A stretch of 53,758 nt of DNA from SIG454 sp045646365 (GTDB taxonomy: Bacteria; Bacillota; Clostridia; Monoglobales; Monoglobaceae), in the NCBI GenBank assembly GCA_045646365.1, contig JAZRKP010000015.1, positions 1 to 53,758 of the forward strand. The letters are read 5' to 3'. How positions within the stretch are numbered: position 1 is the first letter of the stretch; each line of letters starts with the position of its first letter. This document shows positions 5,359 to 11,964 of this stretch, piece after piece. Position numbers and translations under genes: made by a program. Below the pieces are notes generated by a model, which was not told where the DNA came from, ran no database searches, and saw only the letters and a program-made list of their open reading frames with translations.

Positions 5359-6990
5359 CTATCTCAAATCCTTTGTTTCGATGTGGTCCATATCAGTAAA
5401 TTCCTGATTTTCACCGCACATTGCCCAGATAAATGAGTAGTTCTTTGTGCCAACGCCGCTATGAATTGACCAGCTTGGAGAAATAACCGCTTCTTCGTTA
5501 TGCATAATGATATGTCTTGTTTCGTTTGGTTCGCCCATCATATGGAACACTGCATCGTTTTCGCCCATATCAAGATACATATAAACTTCCATTCTTCTAT
5601 CGTGAGTGTGACTTGGCATTGTGTTCCAGTTTGAACCAGGTTCAAGCTGAGTAAGTCCCATTGCAAGCTGACAGCTCTTTATAACTTCAGGATGGATATA
5701 CTGATTGATAACTCTCTTATTACAATCCTCAACTGATCCGCAAGGAACTTTCTTCGCTTTTGTTATATCAATCTTAACGATTGGATATGATGCGTGAGCA
5801 GGGCAGGAAGAAACATAGAACTTTGCAGGGTTTTCCTCATCAACGCTCTTAAAGCTTACTTCTTTATTGCCCATACCGATATAGATACCGTCTCTTGGGT
5901 TCATTTCATATTCTGTTCCGTCAACTGTGATGATACCTTTTCCGCCAACATTGATACAACCCATTTCTCTTCTTTCAAGGAAGTAATCACTTGCAAGCTC
6001 TTTTCCGCCTTCAAGCTTAAGTTCTGCATATACAGGCATAAGACCTGCTGTTATAATTCTGTCGATATGGCTATATACCATTCTGATATTGTCCTTTGTG
6101 AAAAGTTTTGAGATATGGAATTCCTCTCTCAATCTGTCTGTTGTGTAGTGTTTTACATCCTTTGGATTTGATGCACTTCTGATTTCCATTTTACTTAAAT
6201 CCTCCTTAATATATTTGCCAAAAACTTCAATCTGGGTAAGACCTGCCCAGGAAAGAGGTTCTATTGGCTGTGTAAAATTTGTTAAATGTATTGTTTTTGT
6301 TGTTTTTGTTTCAGGGAATACGACTTCCTGTCCCTCTCCCGTTGGCTTAAATTCAGCTTTAACAGTCGAGCCGTCATCTGTTAGGATTTCAATACTGTTC
6401 CAGTATGAATCGTGAGGGAAGTCCGCTCTTAAATAGAACACCAATTTGCTGATTTCGACCTCTGTTCCAAAGTCCACGAAAAATTCCAAATCGTTTCTTG
6501 CTCCGCCTGCCCAGTTACTATATGGGTAATTAGAATGGTCTTCGGGATGGATAACTCCGTTAATAGCATTCCTTTCCATGAAATTAGGGCTTTGCCGTGT
6601 AACATGGTTTGCATACGCATGAGGATAGCTTCCCTTTGCACCTTGCAAATCATGAGGATTCAGAGCTATATTTCTCTCCCCGTAAATTTCCTCGTCGCTT
6701 GGAATTCTCGCTTTTAATCTGTGGCTCGCACCCATAAAGGCATTCTCATCAAAACATATACCGCTATATTCCTTATGTACCTCATAAACAAATTTCTGGC
6801 TCGGCACGAAAATTATGTTCTCCATTAGCGTTTCATCAAGCTTTACGGCAATATATTCCCCGTCATTCGTTTCAACACGGATAACATCACCCTCGGAAAA
6901 TTCACCTTCATATACGCATTCAATCTCCGTTTTGCCTTTTTGGAAAAACAACTCCTTACCGTCTTTATCAATAACTTTTATACTTATCAT
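5359..6990 (-). CDS. kduI: 5-keto-4-deoxyuronate isomerase fused to an N-terminal galactose-binding-like domain
   Basis: 543 residues, about twice the usual KduI length (near 278). Residues about 268-543 are a full KduI, which interconverts 4-deoxy-5-ketouronate and 2,5-diketo-3-deoxygluconate. Metal ligands are in place: His461 and His463 (HTH), Glu468 (RRMEVY) and His510 (SWSIHSG); the end MDHIETKDLR is typical. Residues about 105-260 form a beta-sandwich like discoidin/F5-8C or CBM32 domains (ARNDLEFFVDFGTEVEISKLVFYLRAD written here in parts: NDLEFFVDFG, then ISKLVFYLRAD; end LTQIEVFGKY). Residues 1-100 are a small beta-rich segment. There is no signal peptide, so it should be cytoplasmic. 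GGAGA lies upstream of the ATG. It is the first gene of the kduI-kduD operon, divergent from an AraC regulator. Confidence 0.88.
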   Translation of the reverse strand: MISIKVIDKDGKELFFQKGKTEIECVYEGEFSEGDVIRVETNDGEYIAVKLDETLMENIIFVPSQKFVYEVHKEYSGICFDENAFMGASHRLKARIPSDEEIYGERNIALNPHDLQGAKGSYPHAYANHVTRQSPNFMERNAINGVIHPEDHSNYPYSNWAGGARNDLEFFVDFGTEVEISKLVFYLRADFPHDSYWNSIEILTDDGSTVKAEFKPTGEGQEVVFPETKTTKTIHLTNFTQPIEPLSWAGLTQIEVFGKYIKEDLSKMEIRSASNPKDVKHYTTDRLREEFHISKLFTKDNIRMVYSHIDRIITAGLMPVYAELKLEGGKELASDYFLERREMGCINVGGKGIITVDGTEYEMNPRDGIYIGMGNKEVSFKSVDEENPAKFYVSSCPAHASYPIVKIDITKAKKVPCGSVEDCNKRVINQYIHPEVIKSCQLAMGLTQLEPGSNWNTMPSHTHDRRMEVYMYLDMGENDAVFHMMGEPNETRHIIMHNEEAVISPSWSIHSGVGTKNYSFIWAMCGENQEFTDMDHIETKDLR

Positions 6991-7059
6991 ATTTCGTCTC
7001 CATATATGTAATTATAAATTATCTATTATCAGTATATCACAAAAAATCTGCAATTTCTT

Positions 7060-7088
7060 TGCAAATTATACTTTTTTTCTTGCAAATT
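7060..7088. promoter_or_regulatory. Candidate AraC-type operator: direct TGCAAATT repeats
   Basis: TGCAAATT occurs at 7060-7067 and 7081-7088, 21 bp apart (two helical turns), in the 134-bp gap between divergent kduI and the AraC-type gene. A related CTGCAATT is at 7048-7055. Direct repeats with this spacing are the usual site form for AraC-family proteins. The second repeat overlaps the regulator's -35. Confidence 0.45.
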
Positions 7089-7108
7089 TCACTCATATCC
7101 GTTATAAT
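7080..7108 (+). promoter_or_regulatory. Sigma-A-type promoter for the AraC-family regulator
   Basis: TTGCAA (7080-7085) and TATAAT (7103-7108) have a 17-nt spacer. The start codon is at 7125, so the leader is very short. Confidence 0.65.
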
Positions 7109-7124
7109 AATAACAGGTGATAAT

Positions 7125-7976
7125 ATGAATATTATATTTGATAAATGCTCCGAGGCTATAAAACATTCTTTGTCCGAGGATAAGTTTGGTATTTTTTATT
7201 CTAAAAACAGTGTTCCCGAAACATCAATCCATGTTCACGATTGTTGCGAAGTTCTTTTCTGTGTAAGCGGAGGAGACACCTTTTTGATTGACGACAATAT
7301 TTATACTGTCAGCGACGGGGATATATTTATTATAAATCAATTTGAGCCTCACAAGATAACATTTAAAGAGGACAAGGTTTTTGAAAGGTATGTTTTTCAA
7401 ATTCACCCCTCGTTCATTTACGACAGTTCAACCGAAAAGACGGACCTTTCCCATTGTTTCTACGCAAGAACAACTCCTAACTGTAACAAACTCTCTCTTT
7501 CTCAAGCCGAGAAGGAATATATTTTCACGCTAATAGACAGGCTTAAAAGTGAAACATTTTTCGGTGATGACATTTTAAAGAGCAGTATTATTTCCGAGTT
7601 TCTCATTTTCATTAACCGAAAATTTATTGAAAGTTCTCAGCGGGAGCCGTCGAGAAAGGATAACAGTAAGGTTATTTTCGATGCAATCAAATATATAAAC
7701 CTTCATTATGGTGAGGATATTTATCTTGCTGACATTGCGGAAAACTCTTATGTTTCCGTTAATCAGCTTTGTGCTGTTTTCAAGAAATGTCTTGGCACAA
7801 CCGTTATAAAATACCTGACTTCAAAGCGTATCTCCGAGGCGAAAAAGCTTCTTAAAAACGGAAAAAGCATAACCGAAACCTCCGCTGAATGCGGATTTAA
7901 CGATTATGCTAATTTCATCAGGACTTTCACAAAAACCGTTGGCGTATCTCCAAAAAAATACGCATCCGGTCAATAG
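7125..7976 (+). CDS. AraC-family transcriptional regulator of the kdu operon
   Basis: 283 residues from an ATG preceded by AGGTGA; the open frame begins earlier, but the promoter lies in that part. The N-terminal half is a cupin-like ligand-binding domain (HVHDCCEVLFCVSGG, then SDGDIFIINQFEPHKI). The C-terminal hundred residues contain two helix-turn-helix motifs (DIYLADIAENSYVSVNQLC and SITETSAECGFNDYANFIR, ending VGVSPKKY), the standard AraC/XylS DNA-binding domain. Divergent orientation and shared intergenic repeats make it the probable sensor-regulator of kduI-kduD, likely responding to an unsaturated uronate derivative (inference). It converges with the kinase gene, leaving only 2 nt between stops. 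Confidence 0.87.
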   Translation: MNIIFDKCSEAIKHSLSEDKFGIFYSKNSVPETSIHVHDCCEVLFCVSGGDTFLIDDNIYTVSDGDIFIINQFEPHKITFKEDKVFERYVFQIHPSFIYDSSTEKTDLSHCFYARTTPNCNKLSLSQAEKEYIFTLIDRLKSETFFGDDILKSSIISEFLIFINRKFIESSQREPSRKDNSKVIFDAIKYINLHYGEDIYLADIAENSYVSVNQLCAVFKKCLGTTVIKYLTSKRISEAKKLLKNGKSITETSAECGFNDYANFIRTFTKTVGVSPKKYASGQ

Positions 7977-7978
7977 TT

Positions 7979-8845
7979 TCAGTCGAATTTTATTTTTGCC
8001 AGAGCCATAAAAACAGAACTCAACGACGGTCTTGAATCAGGCTCTATATCAAGCATTTGATTGATTATAACGGCGACAGGGCGGGGGATTGTTTTATAAA
8101 TCAATGGCTTTTCTCCGCTTAAAACCGCCTCAAACACATAGTCATATTCATTTTTATCGAAATGCGGAAGCTCACCGCTCCATAATAAATGAAGCATAAC
8201 TCCCAATGCAAACACATCTGCTTTGGGGGTTATTTTTGTTTCTTCTCCCGCCATATAAAGATAGCTTTCGGGTGCAAAATATATCAAGTCACCCTGAAAA
8301 TCCTCACCCCTTTGAGGAACACTATCCGCAAAAAAGCTACTGTCAAAATCAATAAGTTTCGCCGTATAAATTCCATTTGGTGTTTTTGAAAACAAAAGAT
8401 TATCGGGTTTTATATCGCCGTGGACGATACCTTTACTGTGCAGAAGTCCGAGGCTATATGCAATAATTTTTGTTATGATAAGTTTCTGACTGTCCGACAT
8501 TCTGACAATCTCAGCAACGGTCATTGGTCTTGCATTTATCTTCTCTGTCACGATATAATAATGGCTTTTATACCTGAAAAACTCCGAGACGGGAACGATA
8601 TTTCCGTTGGAACATTCGCTTATTGCTCTATACAGTCTGCCCTTTTCCTTCTCAAAATTCTTACAGATTTTGATTTTGGACATAATCTGCTCCTCCGACA
8701 AAACATCACGGTTAATCGGATATATCGGGGACAGGAACTCTTTTATAAAAACTTCCTCCCCGTCTTTTTCAGCAAAACCCCATTTGGAGAAACCGCTTTT
8801 ATTACAGGTAAGCGGTGCTTTAAGCTTAAATCCGTTTATTTCCAT
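7979..8845 (-). CDS. Ser/Thr protein kinase (cytosolic, non-RD)
   Basis: A 288-residue protein kinase domain with no transmembrane segment or sensor domain. Visible motifs: VFIK with ATP-anchoring Lys35, catalytic loop HGDIKPDN (Asp144, Asn149), metal-binding DFD at 167-169 in place of DFG, APE at 191-193 and conserved Asp210. The catalytic loop has HGD rather than HRD, so activation-loop phosphorylation may not be needed. The glycine-rich loop near 17-24 is poor. It is the last gene of the operon lipoprotein - small membrane protein - vWA protein - kinase, starting 12 nt after the vWA stop with an AGGGG site. The substrate is unknown; the vWA or small membrane protein is a natural candidate. 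No PP2C phosphatase is nearby. Confidence 0.88.
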   Translation of the reverse strand: MEINGFKLKAPLTCNKSGFSKWGFAEKDGEEVFIKEFLSPIYPINRDVLSEEQIMSKIKICKNFEKEKGRLYRAISECSNGNIVPVSEFFRYKSHYYIVTEKINARPMTVAEIVRMSDSQKLIITKIIAYSLGLLHSKGIVHGDIKPDNLLFSKTPNGIYTAKLIDFDSSFFADSVPQRGEDFQGDLIYFAPESYLYMAGEETKITPKADVFALGVMLHLLWSGELPHFDKNEYDYVFEAVLSGEKPLIYKTIPRPVAVIINQMLDIEPDSRPSLSSVFMALAKIKFD

Positions 8846-8857
8846 ACTCTATGCCCC

Positions 8858-9547
8858 TTATATCGTGTTTGAGATTGCATCTATAATTTGCTGATAGTCA
8901 AATTCTCCAAGTCCTGCTCCTGCAACAGACGGGAAATGGATAACATTATCCCAGGTATCGGAAATCGTATTCCAATGCTCGGCGTCAGGTGCAAATAAGA
9001 GAAGTCGCTTTGCACTCTGATTCATAAACCCCTCGTTTTCACTGTCTCCCCACCAGGCGGTCAGTTCACTGAAATCCTTTGCCATTTTAGTTGGGTAATT
9101 GGGAGCGTCCTTTCCTGCTCCAATGCTATGAGTCGGGGCGTCAGTCCAGACAACCACGACCTGTCGCTTTTTCATACCCTCCGTGTTCCATTTCGACTTT
9201 ATGGCATAGCCTAACGCTTCAAGTCCGTCCTCGGGGTCGTCCCCACCGCCAAAGGCTTCTATACTTTTAACACATTCCTCAAACTCTGCCGTTTCAACAG
9301 GGAGAGTAAAAAAATCAGAGGCAAGCATTGCGTTCTGAGCGTCAGCAAGGTAGTCCCTGAACACAATCAATTTAACACGCAGAGAATCAATCGTTTTCCC
9401 CTTTAGCGCCATTGACTCCATAACATCCTCATAGAGATGAATTGCGTTATTTTTAACCATATCAATAACAGCACCCATACTGCCCGTGCCATCAATACAG
9501 AAAACCATATCAACATTATAAGTTACTTTAAATTTTTTCAAATTCAC
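8858..9547 (-). CDS. von Willebrand factor A domain protein
   Basis: 229 residues from the GTG at 9547, which has GGGGG 9 nt upstream. The protein is nearly all one vWA domain: the first strand VDMVFCIDGTGSMG carries the metal-ion (MIDAS) motif DGTGS at 19-23, a DxTxS variant of DxSxS, with VVVVWTDAPTHS further on. It has no signal peptide and should be cytosolic. A GTG at 9610 extends the frame, but translation would read through the hairpin at 9572-9596, so I reject it. vWA proteins next to kinases are known from the TerY-P (tellurium-type) signalling triads, where a PP2C phosphatase is also present; it is absent here. The role is unknown; metal-dependent protein binding tied to phosphorylation is inferred. 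Confidence 0.82.
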   Translation of the reverse strand: MNLKKFKVTYNVDMVFCIDGTGSMGAVIDMVKNNAIHLYEDVMESMALKGKTIDSLRVKLIVFRDYLADAQNAMLASDFFTLPVETAEFEECVKSIEAFGGGDDPEDGLEALGYAIKSKWNTEGMKKRQVVVVWTDAPTHSIGAGKDAPNYPTKMAKDFSELTAWWGDSENEGFMNQSAKRLLLFAPDAEHWNTISDTWDNVIHFPSVAGAGLGEFDYQQIIDAISNTI

Positions 9548-9571
9548 GGAAAAACCCCCATATTCAAAGAG

Positions 9572-9596
9572 GGGCTGTAGCGTTCTGCTACAGCCC
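9572..9596. repeat. 10-bp perfect hairpin between operon genes
   Basis: GGGCTGTAGC (9572-9581) pairs with GCTACAGCCC (9587-9596), loop GTTCT. No T tract follows on either strand, so it is more likely an RNA processing/stability or attenuation hairpin upstream of the vWA gene than a full terminator. Confidence 0.55.
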
Positions 9597-9625
9597 GTTT
9601 CAGATTGCACTGACTTTAATAATCT

Positions 9626-9796
9626 TTAATCAACGAAGCAATCTTCCTCGATTTCTGTTTCTTCTTTATCTTTTTTGCTGAAATAAACAAGCACGCTTAC
9701 GACCGCTGCTGCGATAGCAATTCCTGCCGCAATCCCCGCAATAAGCCATTTCTTTTTCTCAAGCATTCCCGATGATGGAATCAAATCTTTAATCAT
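9626..9796 (-). CDS. Small single-pass membrane protein (56 aa)
   Basis: This short gene begins at an ATG preceded by GGAGG about 9-10 nt upstream. The protein is MIKDLIPSSGMLEKKKW, then a hydrophobic helix rich in Ala/Ile/Val (about 18-39, ending LVYF), then a tail SKKDKEETEIEEDCFVD that is strongly acidic. The positive charge before the helix suggests the N-terminus is inside and the acidic tail outside, although SKK after the helix weakens this. I recognise no family. It lies 19 nt after the lipoprotein gene and 78 nt before the vWA gene, in the same direction, so it is probably part of the same signalling operon. Confidence 0.65.
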   Translation of the reverse strand: MIKDLIPSSGMLEKKKWLIAGIAAGIAIAAAVVSVLVYFSKKDKEETEIEEDCFVD

Positions 9797-9815
9797 TCAA
9801 ATGCACCTCCGCACT

Positions 9816-10304
9816 TTATATTCCAAGCAAATCTCTTGCATACCAGCTATCTTCAAATTTAATGACTTCCATATTCTGTGTAACAGGTTCCCCGTTATCA
9901 TATGTAACAGCAACACGGATAACCGCATAGCCCTCAATTTCTATGTTATATCGTTCCTTTGCCCAATTATATATATTTTCGTATTCCTCATCGGTCACTT
10001 TATATTCCGTTGTATTCAGAATTTTATAGTAAACCTCCGAGCCTGATTCTTCGGCATAGGCTTTCTTCATATCAGTTTTAAGCTCATCTACTGAAACATT
10101 GGCACTCTTTGCCTCAACTTCCCACATAGGCTCACAAGTCAGGCTTACTATTTTCCCTGCATCTGAGTTTTGCCACGCGGTATAAAACGAATCAATAACC
10201 GACTGCGGAGTTGGGTTAGGTATTTCCGCCTTTTTACAAGATGCAAGCGTCAAAACCATTACTAATGCCAATATAAAAGCCGAAACAAATTTAATTTTTT
10301 TCAA
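9816..10304 (-). CDS. Predicted lipoprotein of unknown function
   Basis: 162 residues from the TTG at 10304, chosen because GAAGGA lies 8 nt upstream and the product then starts with a standard lipoprotein signal (MKKIKFVSAFILALVMVL) with lipobox LASC, Cys23 being the lipidated residue. ATG codons at 10325 and 10334 are in frame but lack a good site. The mature part (SVIDSFYTAWQNSDAGKIVS, later YKILNTTEYKVTDEEYENI and GYAVIRVAVTYDNGE) resembles small extracytoplasmic NTF2-like/DUF4878-type lipoproteins, but I would not assign a family. It is the first gene of the operon with the 56-aa membrane protein, vWA protein and kinase, from a consensus promoter at 10362-10390. It may be the outward-facing sensor (inference). 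Confidence 0.75.
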   Translation of the reverse strand: MKKIKFVSAFILALVMVLTLASCKKAEIPNPTPQSVIDSFYTAWQNSDAGKIVSLTCEPMWEVEAKSANVSVDELKTDMKKAYAEESGSEVYYKILNTTEYKVTDEEYENIYNWAKERYNIEIEGYAVIRVAVTYDNGEPVTQNMEVIKFEDSWYARDLLGI

Positions 10305-10361
10305 CCTGAAAATCCTTCTTTCCATAATATACAATCTCTTATTCCCTCAACCTTTAATTCA

Positions 10362-10390
10362 ATTATATCACTCTGTTTCCCCTATGTCAA
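10362..10390 (-). promoter_or_regulatory. Consensus sigma-A promoter of the lipoprotein-vWA-kinase operon
   Basis: On the minus strand TTGACA (10390-10385) and TATAAT (10367-10362) are both exact, with a 17-nt spacer. A strong housekeeping promoter implies constitutive expression unless repressed. Confidence 0.85.
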
Positions 10391-10454
10391 TCAATATTTT
10401 ATAGTCTAATTCTACAAAAAATCGCTCTGTTTTTCATTATGTTTGAGAAAATCC

Positions 10455-10483
10455 TTGCAATAAAATCCAAACCGTAGTATAAT
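10455..10483 (+). promoter_or_regulatory. Sigma-A-type promoter of the metF-metH operon
   Basis: TTGCAA (10455-10460) and TATAAT (10478-10483) have a 17-nt spacer. The leader to the ATG at 10517 is only about 27 nt, too short for an S-box or other methionine riboswitch. Confidence 0.7.
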
Positions 10484-10516
10484 TTTATAATAACATACTT
10501 ATCAGAAGGTGATTTT

Positions 10517-11377
10517 ATGAAAGTTACAGATATAATAAATGGTGAAAAACCGAGCCTTTCTTTTGAGGTATTTCCGCCCAAAACAAGTGCAAATTTTGAA
10601 ACTGTTATGTCTGCGGCGACCGAGATTGCAAAGCTTAACCCAAGTTTTATGAGTGTTACATATGGAGCAGGCGGCGGAACTTCCGAATATACTGCCGATA
10701 TTGCTGAGGCAATCAATGCTCTCGGGGTTACTCCCATAGCGCATCTTAGCTGTATTTCTTCCACGAAAGAACAAATTCATACTCTGCTTGAAAAGCTTCA
10801 TGATAAAAAAATCGAGAATATTTTAGCTCTCCGTGGAGATATTCCTCAAGACGGTGCTCCCGAAAAAATGGACTATCACTATGCAAGCGAGCTTGCGGCA
10901 GAAATAAAGGAATTTGGTGGATTCTGTATTGGCGGTGCTTGCTATCCTGAAAATCATCCTGAAAGCCGTAACAGTACTGAAGATATTGACAATCTCAAGA
11001 AAAAGATTGATTGCGGATGCGAATTTCTTACCACTCAAATGTTTTTCGATAATAATATTTTATACAATTTTATGTATCGCTTATACCGCACAGGTGTTGA
11101 TATTCCAGTTGTTGCAGGCATTATGCCTGTTACAAATGCGACACAGATTAAAAGAATCTGCTCCATTTCAGGAAACACTCTGCCTCAGAGATTTCTTCGC
11201 CTTGTTGACCGTTACGGCGACAAGCCTGAGGCTATGAAGCAGGCGGGGATTGCTTATGCGACAGAGCAGATAATTGACCTTTTTGCCAATGGTGTCAACG
11301 CAGTTCATATTTATTCTATGAACAAACCCGATGTTGCTGCCGCAATTCAGAATAATCTTTCGGAGATAATAAAATGA
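10517..11377 (+). CDS. metF: 5,10-methylenetetrahydrofolate reductase
   Basis: A 286-residue FAD-dependent TIM-barrel enzyme that reduces 5,10-methylene-THF to 5-methyl-THF, the methyl donor for MetH. Recognisable family segments include LSFEVFPPK near the start, FMSVTYGAGG (about 44-53), LALRGD (102-107), FLTTQMFFDN and VVAGIMPVTNATQI. The length is normal for bacterial MetF. AGAAGGTGA lies before the ATG. Its stop overlaps the next start (ATGA), so it is translationally coupled to the MetH activation-domain gene, and the three genes form one methionine-synthesis operon. Confidence 0.95.
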   Translation: MKVTDIINGEKPSLSFEVFPPKTSANFETVMSAATEIAKLNPSFMSVTYGAGGGTSEYTADIAEAINALGVTPIAHLSCISSTKEQIHTLLEKLHDKKIENILALRGDIPQDGAPEKMDYHYASELAAEIKEFGGFCIGGACYPENHPESRNSTEDIDNLKKKIDCGCEFLTTQMFFDNNILYNFMYRLYRTGVDIPVVAGIMPVTNATQIKRICSISGNTLPQRFLRLVDRYGDKPEAMKQAGIAYATEQIIDLFANGVNAVHIYSMNKPDVAAAIQNNLSEIIK

Positions 11378-11964
11378 TTCCGATTACCTATAACACTGTT
11401 AACGCAGACGAACTTATATTAAACGAAAATGAAACAAAAAGACGGCTTCAGGCTGAAAAAGACTTTAACCCTGAGTTAGTTGAGCAATGCCTCAAAGAGC
11501 TCAGAGATGCTGCAAATTGTAAATTTTCCGCCGTTTTAAGTCAGGTCAGTTACTACGATGACGACTTTTTAGATTGTGGTTTTGGGAAATTTAAAAGCCA
11601 AATGCTTACAAAAAGTCTGAGCGGTGCAAAAACCTGCTTTGTCTTTGCTGTGACTTTGGGACTTGGTGTTGACCGACTTTTAAACAAACACTCTTTATCC
11701 TCTCCGTCAAAGCATTTCATCTGTGATGCTCTCGCCTCATCTCTGGCGGAGGCACTTGCTGATAAAGCAGAGAAAATTATAAAAGGGGATAAAATCTGTT
11801 CGCCCAGATTCAGTCCCGGCTATGGAGACTTGCCACTTGAAATTCAGCCTGACCTCCTCCGCTTTTTAAATGCGGGCAGGCTTTTGGGTATAACAATAAA
11901 TAACTCGTTACTGATGTCACCCGGGAAATCGGTAACGGCGATAATGGGGATTAAAAATGAATAA
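11374..11964 (+). CDS. Separate methionine synthase activation domain protein
   Basis: 196 residues. The sequence matches the vitamin B12-dependent methionine synthase activation domain in stand-alone form: ATLGLGVD-like segment VTLGLGVDRLL, ALASSLAEALADKAE and CSPRFSPGYGDLPLEIQPDLLRFL read in parts (PRFSPGYGDLPLEIQ; LGITINNSLLMSPGKSVTAIMG). In E. coli MetH this is the C-terminal domain that binds S-adenosylmethionine for reductive reactivation of oxidised cobalamin. Here it is its own gene between metF and metH, overlapping them by 4 and 8 nt, which should give matched amounts of all three. The electron donor is not encoded nearby. Confidence 0.88.
   Translation: MIPITYNTVNADELILNENETKRRLQAEKDFNPELVEQCLKELRDAANCKFSAVLSQVSYYDDDFLDCGFGKFKSQMLTKSLSGAKTCFVFAVTLGLGVDRLLNKHSLSSPSKHFICDALASSLAEALADKAEKIIKGDKICSPRFSPGYGDLPLEIQPDLLRFLNAGRLLGITINNSLLMSPGKSVTAIMGIKNE

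Noticed and set aside
9548..9610. N-terminal extension of the vWA protein from a GTG at 9610
   Set aside because: It would translate through a perfect 10-bp hairpin and has no ribosome binding site; GTG at 9547 has both a site and a family-like start.
10335..10516. S-box or other methionine riboswitch before metF
   Set aside because: The promoter at 10455-10483 leaves only about 27 nt of leader, too short for a riboswitch plus terminator.
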